Shown piece after piece: positions 1 to 7,947 of a stretch of DNA of 64,000 nucleotides (the first letter of the stretch is position 1; each line of letters begins with the position of its first letter). Under the pieces are notes generated by a model that ran no database searches, was not told the DNA's origin, and worked only from the letters and a program-made list of their open reading frames with translations. Source of the stretch: Niastella yeongjuensis (lineage in GTDB: Bacteria; Bacteroidota; Bacteroidia; Chitinophagales; Chitinophagaceae); contig NZ_FOCZ01000008.1 in the NCBI RefSeq assembly GCF_900110245.1, forward strand, positions 248,001 to 312,000. The letters are read 5' to 3'. The position numbers were made by a program, and so were the translations under genes.

Positions 1-156
1 CAGATCAGCAGCATTCAGGTAGATGCCAATAACTACATCAGGGTATATACCGATATTACAGCAAGGACCTGGTATGATAAACTCTACCTGCGTCCATTGC
101 CAATCGATCAGCTGACGCTTAACCCCGCATTGGCGCCGCAGAATCCAGGTTGGTAA
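1..156 (+). CDS. SusD/RagB-family lipoprotein, C-terminal end only
   Basis: The window opens inside a gene whose last 51 codons are visible, in frame from base 1 to the TAA at 154-156. The tail contains the run YDKLYLRPLPIDQLTLNP and ends in PQNPGW. RagB/SusD proteins typically end this way, with a statement of the form 'RPIPxxxLxxNPxLxQNPGY'. SusD proteins are outer-membrane lipoproteins that cap a SusC TonB-dependent transporter and bind glycan. A SusC gene would be expected just upstream, outside the window. The lipoprotein gene 50 bases downstream fits as a third member of the same locus. Substrate unknown. The family call rests on the tail only. Confidence 0.8.
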   Translation, partial: QISSIQVDANNYIRVYTDITARTWYDKLYLRPLPIDQLTLNPALAPQNPGW

Positions 157-205
157 TATATATGGTAAAGACACTAAACTGTAATGCTTATTAAAAAGAG
201 AACCA

Positions 206-1198
206 ATGAAAAAACTAATTATACCATCTTTAAGCTGCTGCCTCCTGCTGGTTATAGGCAGTTGCAAAAAAGATAAAGCCTTTTCAGAAGAAGGCGGCGA
301 TGTAAAAATTTATATGTCACAGGCAGTGAGCAATACAGCCGATGATAATGGCTACACCACCATTTCTGTTATTCAACGGGCAACGGGGCAGGCCGATAGC
401 CTGTTTTCGTTTGATGTAAATGCTTACTTCGGTGGCTCCGGTTACGCACATGCTCCAGGTGATGTGCCCGTAACCTTTCAACTGGATTATTCCAAATGGG
501 ATTCCATCAATGCTGCACGACAAACGGCCGGGCTCCCGCTGTTTGAGAAAATACCCGACAGTGTATTTTCATTCCCTGCTACCACTGCAGTAATAAAGAA
601 CGGCAGCAACATCAGTGAAAACATTTCCTTTAAGATCAGTTCGAAAAGAATACAGAAAGATCATAACTATATGATCCCGCTGGGTATTGCAAGCGTTGGC
701 AATGGGTATGCGATAAACACCTCGAAAAGCACGGCTTTTTTTGTAGTGAAAGCTGAAGATCCTTCGCTTGACCGTACCAACTGGACCATTAACGAATTCG
801 ATTCCCAGGAAGCGTCCGGTGAAGGGCCAAACAACGGACGTGCCATCTTTGTGTTGGATGGCAATACCACTACCTTCTGGACAAGCCAGTGGGATGGGTT
901 TGAACCGCCGTTGCCGCATCATGTCTCTATCGACATGCATACTACTATTACCTTGAATGGAGTGATAATAACCCGCAGACAAAACGTAACCAATGGTTCG
1001 CCCAAAGCATTCAATGTAGATGTAAGTACCGACGGCAGCAACTGGAAGCCGGCAGGTACTTATGAACTGGCATCCGTAAATCCAAAACAATTCTTTTTGT
1101 TTGCCACACCCATGGCCGCAAGGTATTTCAGGATAACTGTTACAACTGTTTGGGGTGTAGCCAATTCAACATTTTTATCAGAGATAGGGGCTTTCTAA
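206..1198 (+). CDS. Surface lipoprotein with DUF1735 and F5/8 type C (discoidin) domains
   Basis: A 330-residue protein with a lipoprotein signal: hydrophobic residues 5-17, then VIGSC with Cys20 as the likely lipidated residue. Residues about 30-185 resemble the DUF1735 (BT_3987-like) immunoglobulin-like domain. Residues about 200-330 look like an F5/8 type C carbohydrate-binding domain (WTINEFDSQE, then FWTSQWDG, ending in YFRITVTTVWG). Proteins of this layout are surface glycan-binding partners encoded with SusC/SusD pairs, often next to GH18-type or host/fungal glycan loci. It follows the SusD tail on the same strand and is closed by a strong terminator, so it is probably the last gene of that operon. 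Specificity cannot be read from sequence. Confidence 0.75.
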   Translation: MKKLIIPSLSCCLLLVIGSCKKDKAFSEEGGDVKIYMSQAVSNTADDNGYTTISVIQRATGQADSLFSFDVNAYFGGSGYAHAPGDVPVTFQLDYSKWDSINAARQTAGLPLFEKIPDSVFSFPATTAVIKNGSNISENISFKISSKRIQKDHNYMIPLGIASVGNGYAINTSKSTAFFVVKAEDPSLDRTNWTINEFDSQEASGEGPNNGRAIFVLDGNTTTFWTSQWDGFEPPLPHHVSIDMHTTITLNGVIITRRQNVTNGSPKAFNVDVSTDGSNWKPAGTYELASVNPKQFFLFATPMAARYFRITVTTVWGVANSTFLSEIGAF

Positions 1199-1220
1199 AC
1201 TGTTTCTGTTTGTGCAAGCG

Positions 1221-1257
1221 ACCCCGATCCCGGCTTAACTGGGACGGGGTTTTTTTA
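1221..1257 (+). terminator. Intrinsic terminator after the DUF1735 lipoprotein gene
   Basis: An ACCCCG..CCCGG arm pairs with CTGGG.CGGGGT around a short AT loop and is followed directly by seven T residues. It lies 22 bases after the stop codon and ends the Sus-type operon entering from the left. Confidence 0.85.
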
Positions 1258-1272
1258 TTTGGATGTGTTCAT

Positions 1273-1344
1273 TCACTCAATCACATTCAACTGCTCCAGC
1301 ACCTTTTGGTATAAGGTCCGTGAAATAGGAATATGAGTCTACGG
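1273..1344 (-). pseudogene. Relic of a LytTR-type response regulator (C-terminal tail)
   Basis: On the minus strand, codons ending at the TGA at 1273-1275 read HIPISRTLYQKVLEQLNVIE. This matches the end of LytTR DNA-binding domains, where 'IPISRTY...' follows the strand that reads out 'RxHRSYIVN'. Immediately upstream the frame is closed by a TAG at 1339-1341, and nothing resembling the rest of the domain follows. It is therefore a decayed fragment about 20 codons long. It overlaps the plus-strand relic at 1333-1524, so the join between two unrelated fragments marks an old deletion or rearrangement. The family assignment is an inference from a short motif. Confidence 0.5.
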
Positions 1345-1524
1345 GTTGAAATAGACGCAGCCGGCGGCACGCTGCTGGAAGCTGGAGATGCGGTACAAGA
1401 CTCCAATGGTATTGATTGAACCTACACCACCACCCAGGCGAACACCCAACTGGCTGGTACTAAGATCACTGCCATTGCGACCGATGTTCCGGGCAATGAA
1501 GGAATATTGGACGTATCTTTGTAA
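1333..1524 (+). pseudogene. Decayed coding fragment with an in-frame TGA
   Basis: From an ATG at 1333 the frame reads 28 codons (starting MSLRVEIDAAGG), meets TGA at 1417-1419, and continues as coding-looking sequence (LAGTKITAIATDVPGNEG) to TAA at 1522-1524. The composition and alternating pattern suggest the end of a beta-sandwich domain such as an Ig-like or carbohydrate-binding module. I cannot name the family. The stop in mid-frame and the lack of any upstream part point to a relic. Together with the minus-strand LytTR relic it fills most of the 393-base gap between the terminator and the next gene. Confidence 0.4.
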
Positions 1525-1591
1525 TGGGTAAGAATTCGGTTCCGGCCTGGCCGGGACCGAATTCTCTTTCCTTCAATTATAAATAAAAGAT

Positions 1592-2236
1592 ATGAGCAGG
1601 TTATCGAAGCGGCATTTTTGGGAGTGGTTCACACGTAACAATAAGGAATACCTCGACCTAAATAATAAATCTAAAAAAGAAGCCACCTACTGGCTGAATG
1701 AATTGAATACGCATTTACGCGCTTATTACAAGTTCTTTGAATACACACTGGTGCTGCCAAATAATGGAGATACCCCCGTATTTACCATTACGGTCCATGG
1801 CAAAGCAATGCACTTCGACAAAGTGGAAAAACTGGTAGCTACGGCACCGGAAATCCCAGGCTGGAACATTCAGGCACTGGAAGAACCCCGGGCCATTGAC
1901 TTTTTTCTGGAAGAAAAAATTGAAGCATTAGGTATTCATCCCAGTGAGTGCAGCTTTTCATTTGAAAGTGACGATCCGGAAGATAAAGGGGTCATTGTAT
2001 ATCATCCTTTGTGTACGGAGGAAAATGAATATCCCTTTTTACAAATGGCTTCTACCGCCGTATATAATTTATTGGGAGAAAAATCATTTGCCCTGGATAC
2101 CAGTTATGTAAAAGTGGAAAATCTGTCGCGTGCCGATCCTGATGACGTTTACCCGCTGGAAGAACTGCCCGTTCATATTGCCTTACGCAAACCAGCCCTG
2201 GTGGTAGGCCCCAATGGCACCCTGCAAGGTTTGTAG
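1592..2236 (+). CDS. Conserved-looking hypothetical cytoplasmic protein
   Basis: A 214-residue soluble protein without signal peptide or membrane segment. I do not recognise the family. The N-terminus is rich in aromatic residues (HFWEWFTRNN at 8-17). The body has an alternating pattern of predicted strands and acidic loops, for example SFESDDPEDKG near 122-132, and the C-terminus ends in VVGPNGTLQGL. It stands alone: relics lie upstream and a strong terminator starts 16 bases after the stop, so it is probably a single-gene transcript. The start ATG is the first in the frame. Codon use looks like that of its neighbours. Confidence 0.75.
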   Translation: MSRLSKRHFWEWFTRNNKEYLDLNNKSKKEATYWLNELNTHLRAYYKFFEYTLVLPNNGDTPVFTITVHGKAMHFDKVEKLVATAPEIPGWNIQALEEPRAIDFFLEEKIEALGIHPSECSFSFESDDPEDKGVIVYHPLCTEENEYPFLQMASTAVYNLLGEKSFALDTSYVKVENLSRADPDDVYPLEELPVHIALRKPALVVGPNGTLQGL

Positions 2237-2251
2237 TAAAAATAATCATGG

Positions 2252-2284
2252 AAGCCCCGACGATACAGTCGGGGCTTTTTTTAT
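2252..2284 (+). terminator. Intrinsic terminator after the hypothetical gene
   Basis: GCCCCGAC pairs with GTCGGGGC around a seven-base loop, followed by a run of seven T residues. This ends transcription of the gene at 1592-2236. Confidence 0.9.
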
Positions 2285-2374
2285 TAGTTCACCCCCCGTT
2301 TTTTGTTGTTTGCCGGATTTATTTTACCACCCCGCGCCTTCGTTTTTATTTTAGGGTAACAAAAAAATTAAACA

Positions 2375-3004
2375 ATGAAAACAAAAATTGCTTTGATCCT
2401 GCTCCTGATAGGAGCGTTTATTCTGCCCGGATGTGTTTTTTCTCTATACCCCCTGTATACCGAAAACGACCTGGTTTACGATAACAACCTGGAAGGCGTA
2501 TGGGGTGATACCTCAAAAAATACCTGGAAATTCGAAAACCTGATGCAACATGAAATGGCGCCTTATAAAAACAAACCGGAAAGGGAGAAACAGGAGATAA
2601 TAAAGGGGCAATTGATTAACAAAAAAACATATCTGTTAACCTGTACAGAAAATGGGGAAGCCCGGAAAATGCAGGCCCATTTAACGCAGCTCGATGATAA
2701 CCTGTTTTTAGATATCTTCCCGGATGATTTAAATTTAAAGAATAGTTTTTTCGAGACCCAGTTTGTGCCGGTTCATACCTATGCAAAAGTTAAGATAACC
2801 GGCAACCGGTTCGAATTATATTTTTTAAATACAGATTTGATGGATAAGTTATTAGAGCAAAATACCATCAGGATTAAATACGAGAAGTTGAATAACTATA
2901 AAGTAATCACCGCTTCTACCGAAGAATTGCAGAAGTTTATAAAGAAATACGCCAATCGCAGGGACCTGTTCAATGATGCGGCGTTCTTAACCAAAAAAGC
3001 TTAA
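2375..3004 (+). CDS. Hypothetical lipoprotein upstream of a LytS/LytTR pair
   Basis: A 209-residue protein with a clear lipoprotein signal (hydrophobic 4-16, then ILPGC with Cys20). The mature part begins VFSLYPLYTENDLVYD, and a single globular domain follows with an EGVWGD motif near residue 42. That motif resembles the start of lipocalin-like 'GxW' beta barrels, but this is only a resemblance. The histidine kinase gene starts four bases after its stop, so it is very likely the first gene of an operon with the kinase and response regulator. It may report an envelope signal to the kinase or be a product of the same regulon. Function not established. Confidence 0.8.
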   Translation: MKTKIALILLLIGAFILPGCVFSLYPLYTENDLVYDNNLEGVWGDTSKNTWKFENLMQHEMAPYKNKPEREKQEIIKGQLINKKTYLLTCTENGEARKMQAHLTQLDDNLFLDIFPDDLNLKNSFFETQFVPVHTYAKVKITGNRFELYFLNTDLMDKLLEQNTIRIKYEKLNNYKVITASTEELQKFIKKYANRRDLFNDAAFLTKKA

Positions 3005-3008
3005 CCAG

Positions 3009-4055
3009 GTGGGAAAATTGCGGCCATTCATAAATAACCTTTTTCAAAACAGGATGTTACAACATATCCTGTTTTGGAGTGTCAGCTATTATGACCTCAT
3101 TCATTCGTTTTCTATCACCAATAACATCGAGACCATTGATTACATCTATACGGCTGTGTTCCATATCACCATTGTACTGGCCGTGTACGTCAATGGGTTT
3201 GTATTAATTCCCCGCCTGCTTGCCCGGAACAAGTATGGACTGTATGCCGTGTGTGTGCTGGCGTTATTGGCGGGAACAGCACAATTGAACATTTTCATCT
3301 ATAGCCATGCGATCGATTTCTTTTTGCCCAACTATTTCTTTGTGTCAAACTTCGGATTTTGGCAGCTGGTACAGTTTGGATTTGTATACCTGGCGATAAC
3401 CACTTTATTAAAATTATCGCGGGCCTGGTTTCGCCTTATTGAACTGGAAAGAGAAAAAGCCAGTACCGAATTGCTGTTCCTGAAAATGCAGCTCAATCCG
3501 CATTTCTTATTCAACAGCTTAAACAATATTTATTCGCTGGCGCTGAAAAAAGATACCATGGCACCCAATAGCATCCTGAAGCTGGCCGAAGTAATGCGGT
3601 ACATGATCTATGAAAGCAATGAGAACGCGGTGCCCCTGCAAAAAGAACTTGATTACATCAATAATTACATAGATTTACAAAGACTGCGTACACGGGATAA
3701 TGCCTCGATTGTTTGTACAGTCACCGGTGAGGCCGCAAACAGCTACATAGCACCGTTGGTGCTGCTGGTATTTATCGAGAACGGTTTTAAACATGGCATA
3801 AAGGCCACCATTCATGAATCGTTCGTGCACATACTGATAAATATAAGTGAGGATCTGTTGCAGATGACCGTAGAGAACAGCAAGGGCGTGATAGATGAAG
3901 TGGAGAATGACAACTTCCGGGGACTGGGCCTGGAGAATGTAAAACGAAGACTGGAATTATTGTACCGGGGAAAATATGAACTGACCATAAACGATACCAA
4001 AGAAAAATACAGGGCAGTATTACAGCTTCCCCTGCAAAAAACGAGTAGCCAATGA
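3009..4055 (+). CDS. LytS-type sensor histidine kinase (His_kinase family)
   Basis: A 348-residue membrane kinase of the LytS/YehU class. Four hydrophobic segments occupy roughly residues 17-33, 44-66, 76-98 and 115-136. A short coiled linker precedes the dimerisation/phosphoacceptor segment QLNPHFLFNSLN, with His165 as the expected phosphorylated residue. The ATPase domain has the N-box FIENGFKHG near 255-263 and a G-box GLGLENVKRRL near 305-315. No separate sensory domain is seen, so the signal must be sensed by the membrane part or by a partner such as the upstream lipoprotein. The start is GTG, four bases after the preceding stop. The stop overlaps the regulator's ATG by four bases, implying translational coupling. 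Confidence 0.9.
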   Translation: MGKLRPFINNLFQNRMLQHILFWSVSYYDLIHSFSITNNIETIDYIYTAVFHITIVLAVYVNGFVLIPRLLARNKYGLYAVCVLALLAGTAQLNIFIYSHAIDFFLPNYFFVSNFGFWQLVQFGFVYLAITTLLKLSRAWFRLIELEREKASTELLFLKMQLNPHFLFNSLNNIYSLALKKDTMAPNSILKLAEVMRYMIYESNENAVPLQKELDYINNYIDLQRLRTRDNASIVCTVTGEAANSYIAPLVLLVFIENGFKHGIKATIHESFVHILINISEDLLQMTVENSKGVIDEVENDNFRGLGLENVKRRLELLYRGKYELTINDTKEKYRAVLQLPLQKTSSQ

Positions 4056-4738
4056 AAATAAGATCATTGATAGTGGATGATGAACCACTGTCGCAGGAAA
4101 TTATTGAAACCTATTGCAAAGACCTGCCGGTGATTGAACTGGTAAAAACCTGTAACAATGCCCTGGAAGCATTGGAGGCATTAAAACAGCACGACATCAG
4201 GTTGATCTTCCTCGATATCAACATGCCCATGCTCTCGGGTATAAATATGCTGAAAACGCTCACCGCGCCGCCCGCTGTCATCTTTACGAGTGCCTATGCA
4301 GAATACGCCATCGATGGGTTCGATCTGGATGCGATCGATTACCTCGTAAAGCCGTTCTCTTTTGAGCGGTTTGTAAAAGCGGTTAACAAAGTACGGGACA
4401 AACTGGGAAAACAAACCCATAACGACCAGGACTTCATCGTAATAAAGGCCGATAAAAAACTGTACAAGCTCGACTTTGCCGAGATCAGCTATTTTACTTC
4501 CGTGGGCGATTATGTAAAGGTCTTTACAAAACAGGGGAAGGTGATCATTACCAATGAAACCCTTCGCAATATTGAAATGAACCTGCCCGCTGCCTTGTTT
4601 ATCCGAACACATAAATCGTACATCGTTTCCATTAAAGCCATCCGGTATATAGAAGGAAACCAGTTAATGGTTGATGGAACCTCCATTCCTATAGGATTAA
4701 CATACAAGGATGAACTGATAAACAGGTTTAATGCTTAA
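4052..4738 (+). CDS. LytTR-family response regulator
   Basis: A 228-residue two-domain regulator. The receiver domain (about 1-115) has the acidic pair D9/D10, the phosphoacceptor Asp55 in LIFLD and the conserved Lys in YLVKPFSFERF. A LytTR DNA-binding domain (about 128-228) follows, with the typical FIRTHKSYIVS stretch and an IPIGLTYKDEL tail. LytTR regulators bind pairs of short direct repeats upstream of their targets. This one is the cognate partner of the LytS-type kinase whose gene it overlaps by four bases. A DUF1080 lipoprotein gene starts nine bases after its stop and probably shares the transcript. Confidence 0.93.
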   Translation: MKIRSLIVDDEPLSQEIIETYCKDLPVIELVKTCNNALEALEALKQHDIRLIFLDINMPMLSGINMLKTLTAPPAVIFTSAYAEYAIDGFDLDAIDYLVKPFSFERFVKAVNKVRDKLGKQTHNDQDFIVIKADKKLYKLDFAEISYFTSVGDYVKVFTKQGKVIITNETLRNIEMNLPAALFIRTHKSYIVSIKAIRYIEGNQLMVDGTSIPIGLTYKDELINRFNA

Positions 4739-4747
4739 TTTTAAGCC

Positions 4748-5503
4748 ATGCACAAAATAATAAGCTTCGCCCTGGGAATTGTAGTATTAGTTAGTTGCCA
4801 TACCTCAAAACAGGCTACAGGAAAAAACAACGATGGTTTTGTTCGCATCTTCGACGGAAAAACGCTGACCAATTGGGTAGGGGACCCCACCTACTGGCGG
4901 GTTGATAGTGGCTGCCTGGTGGGCGTGGTAACCCCGGAAACGTTGTTGAAAAGGAATAGCTTTATCATCTACCAGGGCAATATGCCCGATGATTTTGAGC
5001 TCACCTGTGAATACAAAGTATCTGCCAAGGGAAACAGCGGCATCAATTACCGCAGTGAAAAAATGACGGACGCCCCCAATGCCCTGCGTGGTTACCAGGC
5101 CGATCTGAACGGTCCCAATACCTATACCGGCAGCAATTATGAAGAACGAAAACGCACCACGCTGGCCTCTCAAGGTGAGAAAACAATCATTCCAACCATA
5201 CAGATCAATCCTGATTCTTTACAATCGCAGATCAAAAACAACCAATGGATACCTAAACAGGTAGTGGAAACATTGGGTAACCCGGCGGAGTTGAAAGCGG
5301 CGATCAAAGTGGATGACTGGAACCAATACCGCATTGTGGTAAAAGGCAATCATTTGCAGCATTACATCAATGGCGTGCTTATGAGCGATGTAACGGACAA
5401 CGATACCATCAATAGGCGCTTTTCCGGTTATCTGGGCGTTCAGGTGCATGTGGGCCCGCCGATGCGAATTGCGTTTCGCGATATCCAGGTGAAAAAACTT
5501 TGA
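4748..5503 (+). CDS. DUF1080 (3-keto-disaccharide hydrolase) lipoprotein
   Basis: A 251-residue exported protein with a lipoprotein signal (IVVLVSCH, Cys17). The mature part is one DUF1080 domain: FVRIFDGKTLTNW near the start, WRVDSGCLVG, a concanavalin-like core with GNSGINYRSE, and the closing strand PPMRIAFRDIQVKKL. DUF1080 is a beta-jelly-roll fold, and some members hydrolyse 3-keto-glycosides made by sugar 3-dehydrogenases. No such dehydrogenase is encoded nearby, so the activity here is a family-level guess. It is the last gene of the lipoprotein/kinase/regulator run. Its last 95 bases overlap the 3' end of the convergent minus-strand gene. Confidence 0.85.
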   Translation: MHKIISFALGIVVLVSCHTSKQATGKNNDGFVRIFDGKTLTNWVGDPTYWRVDSGCLVGVVTPETLLKRNSFIIYQGNMPDDFELTCEYKVSAKGNSGINYRSEKMTDAPNALRGYQADLNGPNTYTGSNYEERKRTTLASQGEKTIIPTIQINPDSLQSQIKNNQWIPKQVVETLGNPAELKAAIKVDDWNQYRIVVKGNHLQHYINGVLMSDVTDNDTINRRFSGYLGVQVHVGPPMRIAFRDIQVKKL

Positions 5504-6392
5504 GTATGGAATCTTTAATGATGGCAGTGGCAATAGTAGCACCTTTGTCGTTTAAATGATCGATGTCGAAGAACAGGCTGTCCGCTGACAGGGAAGGCGC
5601 GTTTTGCAGATTGATGTATTTGGCCTTCGTGTTATGAAGTAAGTCGGTTATCAACTGATTGCTCTTTTTTACCAGGTTGGTATCGAAGTAAGGATAGAAC
5701 TGCCGGCAAACCGGCATGGTCACCAGTATGGTTTGAATTTGTTTTTGTTGAAGTTTGGTAATAAAAGCTTCGAACCTTTTATAGATCCTTCCGGCGCTGC
5801 TGGTATCTATCCAGTAGGTGTTCCAATCAATTAATTTTCGCTTGTACTTGTGTAACCGGTAATCAGGGTCTGCTTTCGACAGGTCGGCAAATTCGGCCCG
5901 GTAGCCCATAATGGTATCATTTTGATCGTTCGTGTTGTGTTCATTTAGCAAAAAACCACAGGTAAGGGCGTGAAATCTTTTTAACTTATATGATTTTATA
6001 AATCCATTCTTCAGGTTCCAGTGGTGATACAGTTTGGGGGCAGACTCTTCCCGCATTCCGGTAAAGTAAAAAGTGAAATAGTCAATTGGGAAGATCACGT
6101 ATTTTAAATGAGGCAACTGGTCCAGGTTCTGCTCAATTATTTCCATGTCCAGTTCAATAGGTTTGCCCTCTTCGGCAAGATTCAGGGTTTTAATGGGCAT
6201 TAAGGTGGGATTTATTCCATTCAACGTATGGCTGGTACCTGTTACCAGGCATTGCACACTTCCCTTGTTCTGCTCAAATAATTGCCTTTTATAAGTCACT
6301 ATCCGGTCCTGTTCCTGGCGAACTCCAATCAGCAACAGCACCAGCACCGGGATAATAGACAGCTTCACTATTTTTATGATAAGTTGCTTCAT
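5409..6392 (-). CDS. Membrane-anchored exported partner of the MBOAT acyltransferase
   Basis: A 327-residue protein with one N-terminal hydrophobic segment (about 8-24), so it is anchored with a large periplasmic part. Its gene starts within the TAATG junction that ends the MBOAT gene, so the two are translationally coupled. Alginate-type O-acetylation systems pair an AlgI-like MBOAT with an SGNH-like periplasmic acyltransferase. A DxxH-like end motif (DIDHLNDKGA, near residues 272-281) supports that role, with CLVTGTSHTLNGINP near 48-62 as a possible serine block. The last 31 codons are read antisense to the DUF1080 gene, and the tail after residue 295 looks unconstrained. The native stop may have been lost. 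Confidence 0.75.
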   Translation of the reverse strand: MKQLIIKIVKLSIIPVLVLLLIGVRQEQDRIVTYKRQLFEQNKGSVQCLVTGTSHTLNGINPTLMPIKTLNLAEEGKPIELDMEIIEQNLDQLPHLKYVIFPIDYFTFYFTGMREESAPKLYHHWNLKNGFIKSYKLKRFHALTCGFLLNEHNTNDQNDTIMGYRAEFADLSKADPDYRLHKYKRKLIDWNTYWIDTSSAGRIYKRFEAFITKLQQKQIQTILVTMPVCRQFYPYFDTNLVKKSNQLITDLLHNTKAKYINLQNAPSLSADSLFFDIDHLNDKGATIATAIIKDSILKVFSPGYRETQFASAGPHAPERPDNRKSAY

Positions 6393-7849
6393 TAGAACTG
6401 GAAATAAATGAATGAAACATTTTCTTTTTGAATGATCGAATTCAGCAGGAACATAGCCGTCAATGTATAGATAGCATACAACACTACCCTCGAGCTTAGG
6501 GCAATAAAGATGTTCCGCTTTCTGATCTCCAATCTTCTTTCATTTCTTCTGAACTGCCAGTCTATCACCAGCAGTGGTATTATATAAAGGAAAATAGACA
6601 GGTACGAGAGCGCCTCAGCCTGGTTATGGAAATTGGTAAAAATGCTTTTTGTGTAATCTAAAGCCGCAGCGATATCGTGTATGCGGAAGAAGATCCAGGC
6701 AAAGGTTACAAAACAAAAGGTAGTAAACATTTGCAGCAGCTCTTTACCATTGGGAAACAGGCGGTCGGCTGCCACCACTTCATTAACGTGTGTCCGGTTT
6801 CGGTTCATCAATAAAAGGGGCAGGAACCCACAGGCATGAATAAAACCCCAGGCAATAAAATTCCAGCTGGCACCATGCCAAAACCCGCTGACCAGAAAGA
6901 TGATAAAGGTATTTTTTACCGCTTTGAGTTTGCCGCCTTTTGAACCACCCAAAGGAATGTACAGGTAATCCCTGAACCACGAAGAGAGGGAGATATGCCA
7001 CCGGCGCCAGAACTCAGCGATGTCTCTTGAAAAGTAAGGGAACTTGAAATTACTCAACAATTCAAACCCGAATAATTTGGCAGTACCCAGGGCAATGTCT
7101 GAATACCCGCTGAAATCACCATAGATCTGAAAGGAGAAAGCGATGGCGCCCAGTATTAGGGTAAGACCGTTATGTTCCGTGTAATTATTAAAAATGCCAT
7201 CGGCTATACCGGCAAGACTGTCGGCCACTACTACCTTTTTGAACATGCCCCATAAGATCAACCGGCATCCTTCGGCGGCCTGCCGGTAACTGAAGCTGCG
7301 CCTTTGCTGGATCTGGGGCAGCAGGTGCGTGGCCCGTTCAATAGGCCCTGCTACCAGTAATGGAAAAAAGGAAACAAAGACCGCATACTCAATAAAATTG
7401 GTAACAGGTTTTTGTCTGCCTCTATAAATGTCAAATACATACGACATGCCATGAAAGGTGTAAAAGGAAATGCCGATCGGCAGCGCTACTTCCAGTAAAG
7501 TGGGGTGTATATGTAGTCCCAGCGTGTCAAACCCCTGTTGAAATTGCAGCGCAAAGAAGTTGTAATACTTGAATACGGCCAGAATACCGAGGTTATTGAT
7601 AATGCTCAGCCATAAAAAAAGGCGGGCCCTTTTTCGGTTAAGCGAGGCAACAGAAAAGCCATAAACATAATCAAGGAAGGTGCTTAGGGCAAGCAGCGCC
7701 ATAAACTGCCAGCTCCACCAGCCATAAAAGAAATAACTGGCAATAAGCAACAACCCGTTTTGCCACGACAGGCGCTTATTAAATACAAACCAGTATAAGC
7801 CAAAAACAATGGGCAGGAACACCAGAAAGGCAAGCGAATTGAATAGCAC
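6392..7849 (-). CDS. MBOAT family O-acyltransferase (AlgI/DltB-like)
   Basis: A 485-residue integral membrane protein with about ten hydrophobic segments. The MBOAT hallmarks are present: RRWHISLSSWFRDYLYIPLGGS near residues 285-305 and the catalytic-type histidine in SGFWHGASWNFIAWG. AlgI-like proteins carry acyl (usually acetyl) groups across the inner membrane to modify exported polysaccharide or peptidoglycan. The coupled downstream gene probably transfers the group in the periplasm. No polysaccharide synthase lies next to the pair, so the acceptor is unknown. The chosen start is GTG at 7849, in front of LFNSLAFLVFLPIVF; no ATG is closer. Confidence 0.92.
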   Translation of the reverse strand: MLFNSLAFLVFLPIVFGLYWFVFNKRLSWQNGLLLIASYFFYGWWSWQFMALLALSTFLDYVYGFSVASLNRKRARLFLWLSIINNLGILAVFKYYNFFALQFQQGFDTLGLHIHPTLLEVALPIGISFYTFHGMSYVFDIYRGRQKPVTNFIEYAVFVSFFPLLVAGPIERATHLLPQIQQRRSFSYRQAAEGCRLILWGMFKKVVVADSLAGIADGIFNNYTEHNGLTLILGAIAFSFQIYGDFSGYSDIALGTAKLFGFELLSNFKFPYFSRDIAEFWRRWHISLSSWFRDYLYIPLGGSKGGKLKAVKNTFIIFLVSGFWHGASWNFIAWGFIHACGFLPLLLMNRNRTHVNEVVAADRLFPNGKELLQMFTTFCFVTFAWIFFRIHDIAAALDYTKSIFTNFHNQAEALSYLSIFLYIIPLLVIDWQFRRNERRLEIRKRNIFIALSSRVVLYAIYTLTAMFLLNSIIQKENVSFIYFQF

Positions 7850-7891
7850 TGGCTTAAAGTTTTGGTAATGAATGGTAGTTTAAATTTAAAT

Positions 7892-7918
7892 AAAAAAAAG
7901 CATTCAGATGAATGCTTT
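7892..7918 (-). terminator. Intrinsic terminator after the SMP-30-like gene
   Basis: Read on the minus strand, AAAGCATTC pairs with GAATGCTTT around a four-base loop and runs into eight T residues. It lies 30 bases after the SMP-30-like stop codon and separates that gene from the MBOAT pair. Confidence 0.85.
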
Positions 7919-7947
7919 CTGTAATGATCGTGGTCATAATGTAGCGG

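Noticed and set aside
569-1090. 173-codon minus-strand frame inside the DUF1735 lipoprotein gene
   Set aside because: No family features. The plus strand encodes a lipoprotein with recognisable domains.
1417-1419. In-frame TGA as a selenocysteine codon
   Set aside because: No SECIS-like hairpin directly follows, the protein is not a redox family, and the surrounding sequence is decayed.
2248-2484. 78-codon frame overlapping the start of the lipoprotein gene
   Set aside because: It runs through a strong terminator and is out of frame with the well-supported lipoprotein at 2375.
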